Source of the DNA: Cohnella baijiui
GTDB taxonomy: Bacteria; Bacillota; Bacilli; Paenibacillales; Paenibacillaceae
Length of the DNA: 64,000 nt
Assembly: GCF_020731285.1 (NCBI RefSeq)
Contig: NZ_JAJFOW010000001.1
Location: forward strand, 372,001-436,000
Direction of reading: 5' to 3'
The stretch's first letter is position 1, and every line of letters begins with the position of its first letter. Below, piece by piece: positions 24,519 through 32,789 of this stretch. Under the pieces are notes generated by a model. It saw only the letters and a program-made list of their open reading frames with translations. It did no database searches and had not been told where the DNA came from. The translations under genes and the position numbers were made by a program.

Positions 24519-25469
24519 TCATTCTCGCAGATTCGTCGTCAGAAACCGATGCACGTTGCCGCTCAGCCATCCATCCGCCAGCGCCTCCGGATACCGTCGT
24601 AGCAGCGCCTCGGCGAGCGCGGGGTATTCGCCCGGATGGGACAAGCCCTTGACGTGCACTTCAATGCCGTCGAAGTCCGATCCGAACGCGATATGCCGTT
24701 CTCCACCCAGCTCGCACACATGCTCCACCTGCCGGATCACGTCTTCGATCGTCGCCGGCCCCGGCACCGTGACGAAGTACGGCACGAAGGTGAGGCCGAC
24801 GAGGCCGTCCGCCGCAATCAGCGCCCGGATTTGGTCGTCGGTCAAATTGCGGGGGTTGTCGCACAGCCGCCTGCTGTTCGAATGCGACGCAAAAAAGGGA
24901 CGCCGCGCCGCGTCCGCCACGTCCCAGAAGCCGCGATCCGACAAATGCGAGACGTCGATCAGGATACCGAGCTTCTCGCATTCGGCGACGAGCTGCTTCC
25001 CCGCCCGCGTCAAACCCCCGCCGCGTGGCTCTCCGACGCCGTCGCATGCCCAGTTGGCATGATTCCACGTCGGGCCGAGCAAACGTAGACCGAGCCTATG
25101 AAGCAGCCGCAGCGCCCACCATTCGCCCTGCAGCGCATCGACGCCTTCGAGCGAAAGCAGGGCCCCCGTCGGCCCGTCCGGGTCGCCACTCAGCACGGCC
25201 GAGACGTCGGCCGGCTTGCGGACGAGCCTTATTCCTTCGCAAGTCAATATCTTGGACCAATACAGCTCCGATGTCCGCAGCAGCGTCTCCGGCGTCTTGG
25301 CCAGTCCGTCCGGCACCCACATGGCGAACACCTGCAGCCCGACACCGCCCTGGCGAAGCCGTCCGAGCCTGACATCCAGCTTGCCGTCGTTCGGCGGGCC
25401 GAGCGTCACTTTGTCGTCCCGCAGCATTTTGCTCAGCACGTCGCAGTGCAAATCGGCGACTTGTCTCAT
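24519..25469 (-). CDS. membrane dipeptidase (peptidase M19)
   Basis: A 316-residue zinc dipeptidase of the M19/renal dipeptidase family, cleaving dipeptides, sometimes with D-residues. Metal-binding elements are visible: 'VADLHCDVLSK' near residue 4 (H-x-D), 'LLSLEGVDAL' (bridging Glu), 'IDVSHLSDRGFWDV' (His), 'PFFASHSNSRRLCDNPRNL' (His) and 'IAFGSDFDGIEVHVKG' (Asp). No signal peptide, so probably cytoplasmic despite the family name. ATG 25469 follows GGGAGG. Such a gene between spoVS and korAB appears to be a Paenibacillaceae arrangement. Confidence 0.92.
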   Translation of the reverse strand: MRQVADLHCDVLSKMLRDDKVTLGPPNDGKLDVRLGRLRQGGVGLQVFAMWVPDGLAKTPETLLRTSELYWSKILTCEGIRLVRKPADVSAVLSGDPDGPTGALLSLEGVDALQGEWWALRLLHRLGLRLLGPTWNHANWACDGVGEPRGGGLTRAGKQLVAECEKLGILIDVSHLSDRGFWDVADAARRPFFASHSNSRRLCDNPRNLTDDQIRALIAADGLVGLTFVPYFVTVPGPATIEDVIRQVEHVCELGGERHIAFGSDFDGIEVHVKGLSHPGEYPALAEALLRRYPEALADGWLSGNVHRFLTTNLRE

Positions 25470-25505
25470 TCTGATGCCTCCCTTGTTCGCAATGCTAGCC
25501 CAAAA

Positions 25506-25590
25506 CAAAAAAACCTGTCCCAGCGATGCCGGCGCGGCGAAATACTTCGCCGCGAACGCGCGCATCCATGTCAACAGGTCGACGATTTGA
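25506..25590 (-). terminator. branched intrinsic terminator of spoVS
   Basis: Outer stem ACCTGT/ACAGGT encloses a perfect 9-bp hairpin (CGCGGCGAA-atac-TTCGCCGCG, about 25535-25556). Minus-strand TTTTTTT follows the outer stem. Confidence 0.65.
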
Positions 25591-25608
25591 AACGCCCGTT
25601 TCTCCCGG

Positions 25609-25869
25609 TTACCGCGGCTCGACGATCAGCTTGATCGCCGTGCGGTCCTCCCCATCAATCACGATATCCGTAAACGCCGGAATGCAGATCAGGTCCACGC
25701 CGCTCGGCGCAACGAAGCCGCGCGCGATCGCGACCGCTTTGATCGCCTGATTCAGCGCGCCTGCGCCGATCGCCTGCAGTTCGGCGCCTCCGCGCTCCCG
25801 AAGCACCCCAGCTAATGCGCCTGCGACGGAGTTTGGGTTCGATTTTGCCGAAACCTTTAATACTTCCAT
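25609..25869 (-). CDS. spoVS: stage V sporulation protein S
   Basis: An 86-residue SpoVS, an Alba-like nucleic-acid-binding protein: 'MEVLKVSAKSNPNSVAGALA', 'AELQAIGAGALNQAIKAVAI', 'ICIPAFTDIVIDGEDRTAIK'. In B. subtilis it is needed for stage V and coat maturation. Length equals the family norm when started at the ATG at 25869 (GAGGAGG eight bases upstream); the frame is open further upstream, but that part contains the promoter. A sigma-H-type promoter precedes it, as expected for an early sporulation gene. Confidence 0.97.
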   Translation of the reverse strand: MEVLKVSAKSNPNSVAGALAGVLRERGGAELQAIGAGALNQAIKAVAIARGFVAPSGVDLICIPAFTDIVIDGEDRTAIKLIVEPR

Positions 25870-25917
25870 GACCATTTCCTCCTCAGGGGTAAAGGATGGG
25901 CCCACTAACGGATACTT

Positions 25918-25945
25918 ATTCGGTAGCGTCTCTATTAATTCCTGC
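25918..25945 (-). promoter_or_regulatory. sigma-H promoter of spoVS
   Basis: Minus strand: GCAGGAATT (25937-25945), 12-bp spacer, ACCGAAT (25918-25924). This fits RnAGGAwWW-N11/12-RnnGAAT exactly, and B. subtilis spoVS is sigma-H dependent. Confidence 0.8.
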
Positions 25946-26144
25946 AACTTTAGATGGAGTCGGGGAGAAAGGGACGAAAAATTCTGAAAGTTCATGTCGA
26001 GAACCGGCATGGCTCCGCGCCATCGCGGGCGACTGCTATGCGTCCGGGTTTTCTCGAAGCTACATATTATAATAGCAGCGAACGAGGCGTGGTCATTCCC
26101 CTATGCGCCCGCCGATTTGCGGTCCCCTTCGTGCTTCTTAGTAT

Positions 26145-26358
26145 GAATTTTCGCATACGAATGTCTCTTTACACGCCAAAAAGCTGGATGTAATTCGAAT
26201 TTTCGCATCCAAAGGTCCTCCCTCCCGCCAAAAGGGCATTTCCCATTCGATTTTTCGAATTCAAATCCCCCATCGCCTTCAAAAGGCAGGTTGAGGTCCA
26301 GATTTAACCTTACAGGCAAACAAGCAACACCGTGCATCATTCGAATTTCAACATCATG
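26145..26358. repeat. degenerate 52-bp tandem repeat array
   Basis: The motif GAATTTTCGCAT or its variants begins at 26145, 26197, 26249 and 26301 (52 bp apart), with a shorter last step to GAATTTC at 26343. A second shared element (CGCCAAAA or TTCAAAAGG) sits mid-unit. Because 52 is not a multiple of three, a repeated peptide is ruled out. It fills the middle of the 560-bp gap between spoVS and ymdB; otherwise the gap shows only the spoVS promoter, an AT-rich stretch near 26065 and the ymdB terminator. Confidence 0.75.
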
Positions 26359-26373
26359 GTTACACATAGCCAT

Positions 26374-26408
26374 AAAAAAAGCGGCAACCCCCATTTGGGG
26401 ATTGCCGC
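26374..26408 (-). terminator. intrinsic terminator of ymdB
   Basis: GCGGCAA-c-CCCC-attt-GGGG-a-TTGCCGC (26381-26408), followed on the minus strand by TTTTTTT. Confidence 0.92.
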
Positions 26409-26430
26409 CTTGCCGTGCCGCCAGACCTGG

Positions 26431-27225
26431 TTAGGCCGGGATCCAGCTGTCCTCGTCGACGCGGATCGTCCGGACGCGGTTCGCGCGTCCCGTCGCCTCG
26501 TCGATGTCGACGAAGACGCCGTTCAGATGCCACTTCGTTTCGGCCACCTGGAACCGGGTCGGCATGCCCGTAATAAACTTGCGGAGGACGCTCTCCCGGT
26601 CCATGCCGAGAACGCCGTCGCGCGGTCCCGTCATGCCGGCATCGGTGACGTAAGCCGTCCCGCCCGGCAGGATGCGATCGTCGTTCGTCTGCACGTGGGT
26701 ATGCGTGCCGAGCACGAGCGAAGCGCGACCGTCCAGGTGCCAGCCCATCGCGATTTTCTCGCTCGTCGCTTCGGCGTGAAAATCGACGAGGATGCAGCGG
26801 TGCTTCTTGCGCAGCTCGTCTACGATGTCGTCCGCCTTGCGGAACGGGCAGTCCGACGGCGGAAGGAACGTGCGCCCGATCAGGTTCACGATGGCGAGCT
26901 CCTTGCTCCCCGATTTGACGACGGTATATCCCCTGCCTGGCGTACCCGGCGGCAGATTGGCCGGCCGGATCATGCGGGGCTCGTCGTCGATGAATTCGAA
27001 GATCTCCCGGTTATCCCACGTATGGTTGCCCATCGTGATGCCGTGCACGCCCGCTTCGAACAGCTCGCGGGTGATCGCGGCGTTGATTCCTCGCCCGCCT
27101 GCGGCATTTTCTCCGTTGGCGATAATGAGATGAGGCTGGTATTGATCCTTCAACCAAGGCAGCAGCCGCTTGACGGTGTCGCGTCCGACGTTGCCGACGA
27201 TATCTCCAATAAATACGACTTTCAT
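26431..27225 (-). CDS. ymdB: YmdB family metallophosphoesterase
   Basis: A 264-residue calcineurin-like phosphodiesterase. YmdB of B. subtilis hydrolyses 2',3'-cyclic nucleotides and affects the choice between motility and biofilm. Motifs: 'VFIGDIVGNVGRD' (residues 4-16), 'ANGENAAGGRGI', 'MGNHTWDN', 'VDFHAEATSEK' and 'LGTHTHVQTND', covering all metal-binding positions. ATG 27225 follows AAAGGAG. It lies downstream of rny as in B. subtilis, separated by a hairpin terminator. Confidence 0.95.
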   Translation of the reverse strand: MKVVFIGDIVGNVGRDTVKRLLPWLKDQYQPHLIIANGENAAGGRGINAAITRELFEAGVHGITMGNHTWDNREIFEFIDDEPRMIRPANLPPGTPGRGYTVVKSGSKELAIVNLIGRTFLPPSDCPFRKADDIVDELRKKHRCILVDFHAEATSEKIAMGWHLDGRASLVLGTHTHVQTNDDRILPGGTAYVTDAGMTGPRDGVLGMDRESVLRKFITGMPTRFQVAETKWHLNGVFVDIDEATGRANRVRTIRVDEDSWIPA

Positions 27226-27314
27226 AACGTCTCCTTTCGATCCCGGGCCGGCCGGGGATGGACGGCGGACTCGCGATAGCCGCGAGAAGGTAGCGTCCCG
27301 GGCGGACAAGAACG

Positions 27315-27344
27315 GGAAAAGTGGCTGCGATTGCGCAGCCACTT
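27315..27344 (-). terminator. terminator between rny and ymdB
   Basis: Perfect 11-bp stem AAGTGGCTGCG/CGCAGCCACTT (27319-27344), minus-strand TTTT follows. It probably allows partial read-through to ymdB. Confidence 0.8.
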
Positions 27345-27361
27345 CTCAGCCTTCCCGTCAT

Positions 27362-28903
27362 TTACTTCGCATACTCGACCGCGCGGGTCTCGCGGATCAC
27401 GGTGACCTTGATATGGCCCGGATAGTCGAGCTCGTTCTCGATCTTCTTCGTGATGTCGCGCGCCAGGCGGAACGCCTCGGCGTCGTCGATTTTCTCCGGC
27501 TGGACCATAACGCGGACTTCGCGTCCGGCCTGGATGGCGTAAGACTTCTCGACGCCGTCGAACGACTCCGAGATGTCTTCCAGCTTTTCGAGCCGGCGAA
27601 TGTAGGTCTCGAGCGTTTCCCGGCGGGCGCCCGGTCTAGCCGCGCTGAGCGCGTCGGCTGCGCCGACGAGCATCGCGATGACCGAAGTCGCCTCCACATC
27701 GCCGTGGTGGGATGCGATACTGTTGATGACGATCGGATGCTCTTTGTATTTCTTTGCCAATTCCACGCCGATCTCGACATGCGAACCTTCCACTTCGTGA
27801 TCGAGCGCCTTGCCGATATCATGCAGCAGGCCGGCGCGTTTGGCGAGCGATACGTCTTCCCCGAGCTCCGCAGCCATTAAGCCGGTCAGATACGCGACCT
27901 CCATCGAATGCTTCAGCACGTTCTGGCCGTAGCTCGTGCGGAACTTCAGGCGGCCGAGAATCTTGATGAGATCCGGGTGGAGACCGTGGACGCCCACTTC
28001 GAACGTCGCTTGCTCCCCGTATTCCCGAATTCTCTCGTCCACTTCCTTGCGGGACTTCTCGACCATCTCTTCGATGCGGGCGGGATGGATGCGTCCGTCC
28101 GCGACAAGCTTCTCGAGCGAAGTCCGCGCTATCTCGCGTCGTATCGGATCGAAGCCCGACAGGATGACCGCTTCCGGCGTGTCGTCGATGATGAGGTCGA
28201 TCCCCGTCAACGTCTCCAACGCGCGGATGTTGCGGCCTTCGCGGCCGATGATCCGTCCCTTCATCTCTTCGTTCGGCAGCGATACGACGGATACCGTCGT
28301 CTCCGCCACGTGATCGGCGGCGCAGCGCTGGATGGCGAGCGAGATGATGTCGCGGGCGCGCTTGTCCGCTTCTTCTTTGGCTTGCTGTTCGATTTCTTTG
28401 ATCATTTGAGCCGTCTCGACGCGCACTTCCTGCTCGACGGTCGAGAGGATCAACTGCTTCGCATCTTCCATCGACAGGTTCGAGATGCGCTCCAGCTCGG
28501 TCATTTGCTGCTTATGAAGCGTTTCGATCTGTTCTTGGGTCTCTTCGATCCGTTTCTCTTTGTTGGCCACTTGCTCCTCTTTGCGTTCGAGGGACTCCAG
28601 CTTGCGGTCCAGCGATTCTTCCTTCTGGACGAGCCGGCGTTCCTGACGCTGTATCTCGTTGCGGCGCTCGCGAATGTCGCGTTCCGCTTCGTTTCGGAGC
28701 TTGTGCACCTCGTCTTTGGCTTCCAGTACCGTTTCCTTGCGGATCGCTTCCGCATCTTTCTTGGCACTCTCGACGATTTGACGGGCTGCTTCCTCGGCGC
28801 TGGAGATCTTCGCCTCCGCAATGGACTTGCGTACGAAATAACCGATCCCAAAGAAAAGCACGCCAACAACGATTACGATCAAGACCCAGATCCCGGATTG
28901 CAT
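27362..28903 (-). CDS. rny: ribonuclease Y
   Basis: A 513-residue membrane-anchored endoribonuclease that starts decay of many mRNAs. An N-terminal membrane helix ('[20 protein letters not shown]') is followed by a long coiled coil (about 30-190), a KH domain ('[19 protein letters not shown]') and an HD domain ('[19 protein letters not shown]'). ATG 28903 lies eight bases after GAGGAGG; the GTG nine bases upstream touches the ribosome site. A strong sigma-A promoter lies upstream. RicA from the same window belongs to a complex known to modulate RNase Y. Confidence 0.97.
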   Translation of the reverse strand: MQSGIWVLIVIVVGVLFFGIGYFVRKSIAEAKISSAEEAARQIVESAKKDAEAIRKETVLEAKDEVHKLRNEAERDIRERRNEIQRQERRLVQKEESLDRKLESLERKEEQVANKEKRIEETQEQIETLHKQQMTELERISNLSMEDAKQLILSTVEQEVRVETAQMIKEIEQQAKEEADKRARDIISLAIQRCAADHVAETTVSVVSLPNEEMKGRIIGREGRNIRALETLTGIDLIIDDTPEAVILSGFDPIRREIARTSLEKLVADGRIHPARIEEMVEKSRKEVDERIREYGEQATFEVGVHGLHPDLIKILGRLKFRTSYGQNVLKHSMEVAYLTGLMAAELGEDVSLAKRAGLLHDIGKALDHEVEGSHVEIGVELAKKYKEHPIVINSIASHHGDVEATSVIAMLVGAADALSAARPGARRETLETYIRRLEKLEDISESFDGVEKSYAIQAGREVRVMVQPEKIDDAEAFRLARDITKKIENELDYPGHIKVTVIRETRAVEYAK

Positions 28904-29074
28904 GGTCTTCACCTCCTCGTTGCATCACCAAGGCACTTCTTGGGACACCTATTTAATTGGGTGCCGGTTTCAGAACCGTTTCGATTTCGCGCTTGAAAAA
29001 AAGTCGAAAAATCATTTTCCGAATCGTTTTTTGGAAGGAAAAAGGTTCGGAATGAGATGATGGAATACTAATTC

Positions 29075-29104
29075 ATTGTATCTTTTGTGAAAATGGATTG
29101 TCAA
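29075..29104 (-). promoter_or_regulatory. sigma-A promoter of rny
   Basis: Minus strand: TTGACA (29099-29104), 18-bp spacer, TACAAT (29075-29080). The leader to the rny start is about 165 nt. Confidence 0.85.
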
Positions 29105-29143
29105 GTTGCATCCCGCGCAACGGTCCGCGTCCGCGAGACGCCG

Positions 29144-29183
29144 CAAAACGCCGGCGGGACGGCGAAAATTCGCCGTCCCGCCG
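29144..29183 (-). terminator. intrinsic terminator of recX
   Basis: Perfect 15-bp stem CGGCGGGACGGCGAA/TTCGCCGTCCCGCCG (29152-29183) followed by minus-strand GCGTTTTG. Confidence 0.88.
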
Positions 29184-29189
29184 CGTGCT

Positions 29190-30059
29190 TTAAGGTTCCA
29201 AACCCTCGTCGTCCGGACCGACGTATGCCGGCTCCTCCCAGTCGGGCGCTTCCTCCTCCGGCATCTCGGCGGACGCTTCCCGGACGGCCTCGTAAGCGAT
29301 GCCGTTCGGAAAGCCGCGTCGCAGAAGCACGGCCATCAGCTTCATCTGCCGCTCCCGCAGCGTCTTGCCCTTCACGCCGGGCCAGCGCTTGCGGGCCAGC
29401 GTCAGCGCGGAGCGCCGTTCGGCTCCCTCGTCCAGCTCCTCCAGCGCCTCCTCAACATCCCCTTTGCCGACGCCGCGCTGGAGCAGCTCCTGGCGGATCA
29501 GCCGCCGTCCCTTCTTCTGCCCGGAGACGCGCGACTCGGCGAACCGCTTGGCATACGCCGCATCGTCCAGCAGGCCATGCTTCAGCAGCCGCTCGATGCT
29601 GCCCGCAATCGCGTCGGGCGAATACCCTTTGCGCTTCAGCCCCTGGCGAAGCTCGTTTTGCGTTCGCGCCTTGAAGTCGAGCATCGCGAGGGCGGAGCGG
29701 TAAGCCTCCTCCTTCTGCTCCTCCCTGCGAAGCGCCGCCCATTCCTCGGCGGTCAGGCGCCGCCCCTTAAGCAATCGCCATGCGACCAGCGTATCTTCGT
29801 GCACGGTCAGCGTCTCCTGCTCGGCCGAACCCTCTGGCACGACGATCAAACGATACATCGACGGCCGTTTGGAATCGGCCTGCATCGCCGCGACGACCGC
29901 GCCTCCTGTTCCCCCTTTGCCTTCTTCGTCAGAGGGGGACGCGGCGGAAACGGCGGCGCCTCGCTCTTTGTCGACGCGGCGCCAATCGCGCTCGTCCGAG
30001 ATGTCGACCGCCTCCTCCCGCTCCGAAACTCCGCGTCCCCTTCGATTCTCTTCGCTCAT
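29190..30059 (-). CDS. recX: RecA regulator RecX
   Basis: A 289-residue RecX, which modulates RecA filament growth. The RecX helical repeats are seen in 'ALAMLDFKARTQNELRQGLK', 'GLLDDAAYAKRFAESRVSG' and 'GRRLIRQELLQRGVGKGDVE'. It is longer than usual because of an acidic, low-complexity N-terminal 67 residues before 'MYRLIVVPEG'. The distal ATG at 30059 still has an excellent AAAGGAGG site, so the extension is probably translated. It lies directly downstream of recA, separated by two hairpins. Confidence 0.92.
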   Translation of the reverse strand: MSEENRRGRGVSEREEAVDISDERDWRRVDKERGAAVSAASPSDEEGKGGTGGAVVAAMQADSKRPSMYRLIVVPEGSAEQETLTVHEDTLVAWRLLKGRRLTAEEWAALRREEQKEEAYRSALAMLDFKARTQNELRQGLKRKGYSPDAIAGSIERLLKHGLLDDAAYAKRFAESRVSGQKKGRRLIRQELLQRGVGKGDVEEALEELDEGAERRSALTLARKRWPGVKGKTLRERQMKLMAVLLRRGFPNGIAYEAVREASAEMPEEEAPDWEEPAYVGPDDEGLEP

Positions 30060-30098
30060 CTGCGTGGGCCTCCTTTCCCGTCTTCTCGTTCTGCCAAG

Positions 30099-30143
30099 TA
30101 AAAACGGCTTCGCCGTCTACCCGGACGGCGGCACGTTTTTTTT
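30099..30143. terminator. second hairpin between recA and recX, possibly bidirectional
   Basis: CGCCGTC/GACGGCG (30111-30130) flanked by A-rich and T-rich arms (AAAACG...CGTTTT). T-tracts exist on both strands. Confidence 0.6.
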
Positions 30144-30202
30144 ATCGGAGGTCACACAGAAATGGATAGAGGTAAAACTGATACATTCTGTATGACCAAC
30201 GG

Positions 30203-30236
30203 AAAAAAGGGCATCCGCACGAATGCAGACGCCCTT
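30203..30236 (-). terminator. intrinsic terminator of recA
   Basis: AAGGGC/GCCCTT stem with inner TC/GA and GCA/TGC pairs, followed on the minus strand by TTTTTT. Confidence 0.8.
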
Positions 30237-30246
30237 CTCCTATGCC

Positions 30247-31308
30247 TTACTCGAGTTCGCCGAACTCGGCGTCGTCATCGTCGTCGTCTTCCGTGGCCGC
30301 GCTGGTCCGCGCCGCCACCGCGGAAGCGGACAGCGTCGCGTCGCGAATCTGCTGCTCGATCTGGGCGGACAGATCCGGATGATCCTTCAGGAACTGCTTC
30401 GCGTTTTCCCGGCCTTGCCCGAGACGTTCGCTATTGTATGAGAACCAGGCGCCGCTCTTCTGTACGATATCGAGCTCCGTGCCGATATCGACGATGCTGC
30501 CTTCCTTGGAGATGCCTTCGCCGTACATGATGTCCACTTCCGCTTGCTTAAACGGCGGAGCGACTTTGTTCTTCACGACCTTGATACGCGTGCGGTTGCC
30601 GACGATGTCGTTGCCTTGCTTGATCGACTCGATGCGGCGCACGTCCAGCCGTACGCTGGCGTAGAACTTCAGCGCGCGTCCGCCCGGTGTCGTCTCCGGG
30701 TTGCCGAACATGACGCCGACTTTCTCGCGAAGCTGGTTGATGAAGATGGCGATGGACTTGGACTTGCTGATGGCGCCGGACAGCTTGCGCATCGCCTGCG
30801 ACATGAGCCGCGCCTGCAGGCCGACGAACGAATCGCCCATGTCGCCTTCGATCTCGGCCTTCGGGACGAGCGCCGCGACCGAGTCCACGACGATGATGTC
30901 GACGGCGCCGCTGCGCACGAGCGCCTCGGCGATCTCGAGCGCCTGCTCGCCGGTGTCCGGCTGGCTCAGCAGCAGCTCGTCGATGTTGACGCCCAGGTTG
31001 CGCGCGTAGATCGGATCAAGCGCGTGCTCCGCGTCGATGAAGGCGGCTTGTCCGCCTGCGCGCTGCACTTCGGCGATCGCATGCAGGGCGACGGTCGTCT
31101 TACCGGACGATTCCGGACCGTAAACTTCGATGATGCGGCCCCGGGGAAATCCGCCGATCCCGAGGGCGATATCCAAAGCAAGAGCGCCGCTCGAGTAAGT
31201 CTCTACCTGAAGCTGGGCTTGCTCGCCCAATTTCATCACGGAACCCTTGCCGAATTGCTTCTCAATCTGGCGCAAAGCCATCTCTAATGCGGCGCGACGA
31301 TCTGACAA
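30247..31308 (-). CDS. recA: recombinase RecA
   Basis: A 353-residue RecA, the strand-exchange ATPase and co-protease for LexA. It starts [20 protein letters not shown], with Walker A 'GPESSGKTT' (64-72), 'IDAEHALDP', Walker B '[17 protein letters not shown]', DNA-binding loops including '[20 protein letters not shown]', and an acidic tail. TTG 31308 is chosen because it gives the conserved MSDR start; GTG 31311 is equally possible. A LexA box and sigma-A promoter lie upstream. No intein. Confidence 0.98.
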   Translation of the reverse strand: MSDRRAALEMALRQIEKQFGKGSVMKLGEQAQLQVETYSSGALALDIALGIGGFPRGRIIEVYGPESSGKTTVALHAIAEVQRAGGQAAFIDAEHALDPIYARNLGVNIDELLLSQPDTGEQALEIAEALVRSGAVDIIVVDSVAALVPKAEIEGDMGDSFVGLQARLMSQAMRKLSGAISKSKSIAIFINQLREKVGVMFGNPETTPGGRALKFYASVRLDVRRIESIKQGNDIVGNRTRIKVVKNKVAPPFKQAEVDIMYGEGISKEGSIVDIGTELDIVQKSGAWFSYNSERLGQGRENAKQFLKDHPDLSAQIEQQIRDATLSASAVAARTSAATEDDDDDDAEFGELE

Positions 31309-31339
31309 CACACCCACATCCTTATCTTTTAATAGTTAT

Positions 31340-31368
31340 ATCATACCTTTTTCTGCTGCGTTTGCCAA
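31340..31368 (-). promoter_or_regulatory. sigma-A promoter of recA
   Basis: Minus strand: TTGGCA (31363-31368), 17-bp spacer, TATGAT (31340-31345). Confidence 0.8.
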
Positions 31369-31376
31369 GCATTTTG

Positions 31377-31390
31377 CGAACATTTGTTCG
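31377..31390. promoter_or_regulatory. LexA (DinR) SOS box of recA
   Basis: CGAACATTTGTTCG, a full match to the Gram-positive SOS box CGAAC-N4-GTTCG, just upstream of the recA -35 element. Confidence 0.92.
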
Positions 31391-31400
31391 AAATTCGACC

Positions 31401-31440
31401 AAAAAAGAACCGCAGCAAAGTAATCTTCGCTACGGTTCTT
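31401..31440 (-). terminator. intrinsic terminator of the rimO-pgsA-cinA unit
   Basis: AAGAACCG (31405-31412) pairs with CGGTTCTT (31433-31440), inner AGC/GCT; minus-strand TTTTTT follows. Confidence 0.85.
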
Positions 31441-31529
31441 CCGCAACTTTCTATCTAAACTTAACATAGCCCGTTCGGTTTGACAACCCTATTTGGCGAA
31501 TCATGTCGAATTAAAAGGCCGTTTCTGTA

Positions 31530-32789
31530 TCAAGCCTCGCCTTTGCCGGTCAACGTCAGCCAGAGCAGGTACAGCCCGCGCTTGCTGGCGCGAATGCGGA
31601 TGCCTTCGCGGTCGCCGGACAGCTGCAGCTTCTCCGCGCGGGTCTCCCGGCCGCGCTCGGCCAGTCCGATAAAGACGAGTCCGACGGGCTTGCCCTCGGA
31701 AGCTGCGGGACCCGCCACGCCCGTGATCGATACCGCGAGATCGGCACCTGCCGCCCGGAGAGCGCCCTCCGCCATCGCCCGCGCCGTCTCCTCGCTCACC
31801 GCGCCCGGCGCGTCTTCCCCTTCCAGGAGCGTCTCGGGCACGCCGAGCAAATCGTGCTTGACGCCGTTGCTGTAGCTGACGACGCCGCCGAGGAACGCGT
31901 CCGCGCTGCCGGGGACGGTCGTCAGCAGCGCGGCGACCATCCCGCCCGTGCAGCTCTCCGCAAGCGCGACCGTTCGCCGCTGTTCCGTCAGCAGGCGCAC
32001 GACTTCGCTCTCGATGCCGACGTCCTGCTCGGCGTACAGGTAACGCTCGCCCCGGCGCCGGATCTCCTGCAGCGTCGGCTCCATGCGGCGCGCCGCTGTT
32101 CGGGCGTCGGGCGCCTTGGTCGAAACGCGCAGCGTCACTTCGCCTTCCTTGGCGTAGGTAGCGAGCGTGGGATCCGTCTGCCCGCGGACGAGGTCCATGT
32201 ACAGCTCCTCAAGCGCCGACTCGCCGATTCCGGCGAACTTCAGCATGACGGAGTGCAGCGTATCCGCGATGCCGAGGATCCCCCTCAGCCAGGCGGAGCC
32301 GTCGTTGTCGAACATCGGCTTCATCTCGCGCGGCGGTCCCGGGAGCAGCAGGTAATGCGTGCCGTCCGCCGACAGCGCGTTGCCGACCGCGAGTCCCGTG
32401 TCGTTGCGCAGCGGCGTCGCGCCTTCGACGAGCATCGCCTGCCGTCGGTTGCGCTCGATCAGCTCGGCGCTGCGTCCGCCGAACATGGCTTCGATCTTCG
32501 CGAGCGTCGGCTCGTGCAGCTCGATGCCCCTCCCGAGATAAGCGGCCAGGGCGTCGCGGGTCACGTCGTCCATCGTCGGGCCAAGGCCGCCGGTGAACAC
32601 GATCAGGTCCGCACGTCCGCGGGCGATGGCGATGGCCGACTGGAGACGCTCTTCATTGTCTCCGACTACGGTCTGATAATAAACGTCAATGCCCAGCTCT
32701 GCCAATCCGCGCGACAGATACTGGGCGTTGGTGTTCACGATCTGGCCGAGCAAGAGTTCCGTGCCTACGGCGACGATCTCCGCTCTCAT
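31530..32789 (-). CDS. cinA: CinA family protein (nicotinamide-nucleotide amidase domain)
   Basis: A 419-residue competence/damage-inducible CinA. The N-terminal MoCF-like domain has 'IVAVGTELLLGQIVNTNAQY' and 'VFTGGLGPTMDDVTRDALA' (family activity: ADP-ribose pyrophosphatase). The C-terminal PncC domain has 'VALAESCTGGMVAALLTTVP' and 'AVSITGVAGPAASEGKPVGL' (nicotinamide mononucleotide deamidation, recycling NAD breakdown products). ATG 32789 overlaps the pgsA stop (ATGA), so they are coupled. It sits just upstream of recA as in many Firmicutes. Confidence 0.95.
   Translation of the reverse strand: MRAEIVAVGTELLLGQIVNTNAQYLSRGLAELGIDVYYQTVVGDNEERLQSAIAIARGRADLIVFTGGLGPTMDDVTRDALAAYLGRGIELHEPTLAKIEAMFGGRSAELIERNRRQAMLVEGATPLRNDTGLAVGNALSADGTHYLLLPGPPREMKPMFDNDGSAWLRGILGIADTLHSVMLKFAGIGESALEELYMDLVRGQTDPTLATYAKEGEVTLRVSTKAPDARTAARRMEPTLQEIRRRGERYLYAEQDVGIESEVVRLLTEQRRTVALAESCTGGMVAALLTTVPGSADAFLGGVVSYSNGVKHDLLGVPETLLEGEDAPGAVSEETARAMAEGALRAAGADLAVSITGVAGPAASEGKPVGLVFIGLAERGRETRAEKLQLSGDREGIRIRASKRGLYLLWLTLTGKGEA

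Noticed and set aside
26050..26090. TATTATAAT on the minus strand as a possible second spoVS promoter
   Set aside because: A perfect -10-like box is present, but no acceptable -35 at 16-18 bp was found. The nearest, ATGACC, needs a 19-bp spacer.
26101..26394. 97-codon minus-strand frame through the 52-bp array
   Set aside because: The array period is not a multiple of three, so no repeated peptide is conserved, the frame runs through the ymdB terminator, and no ribosome site is seen.
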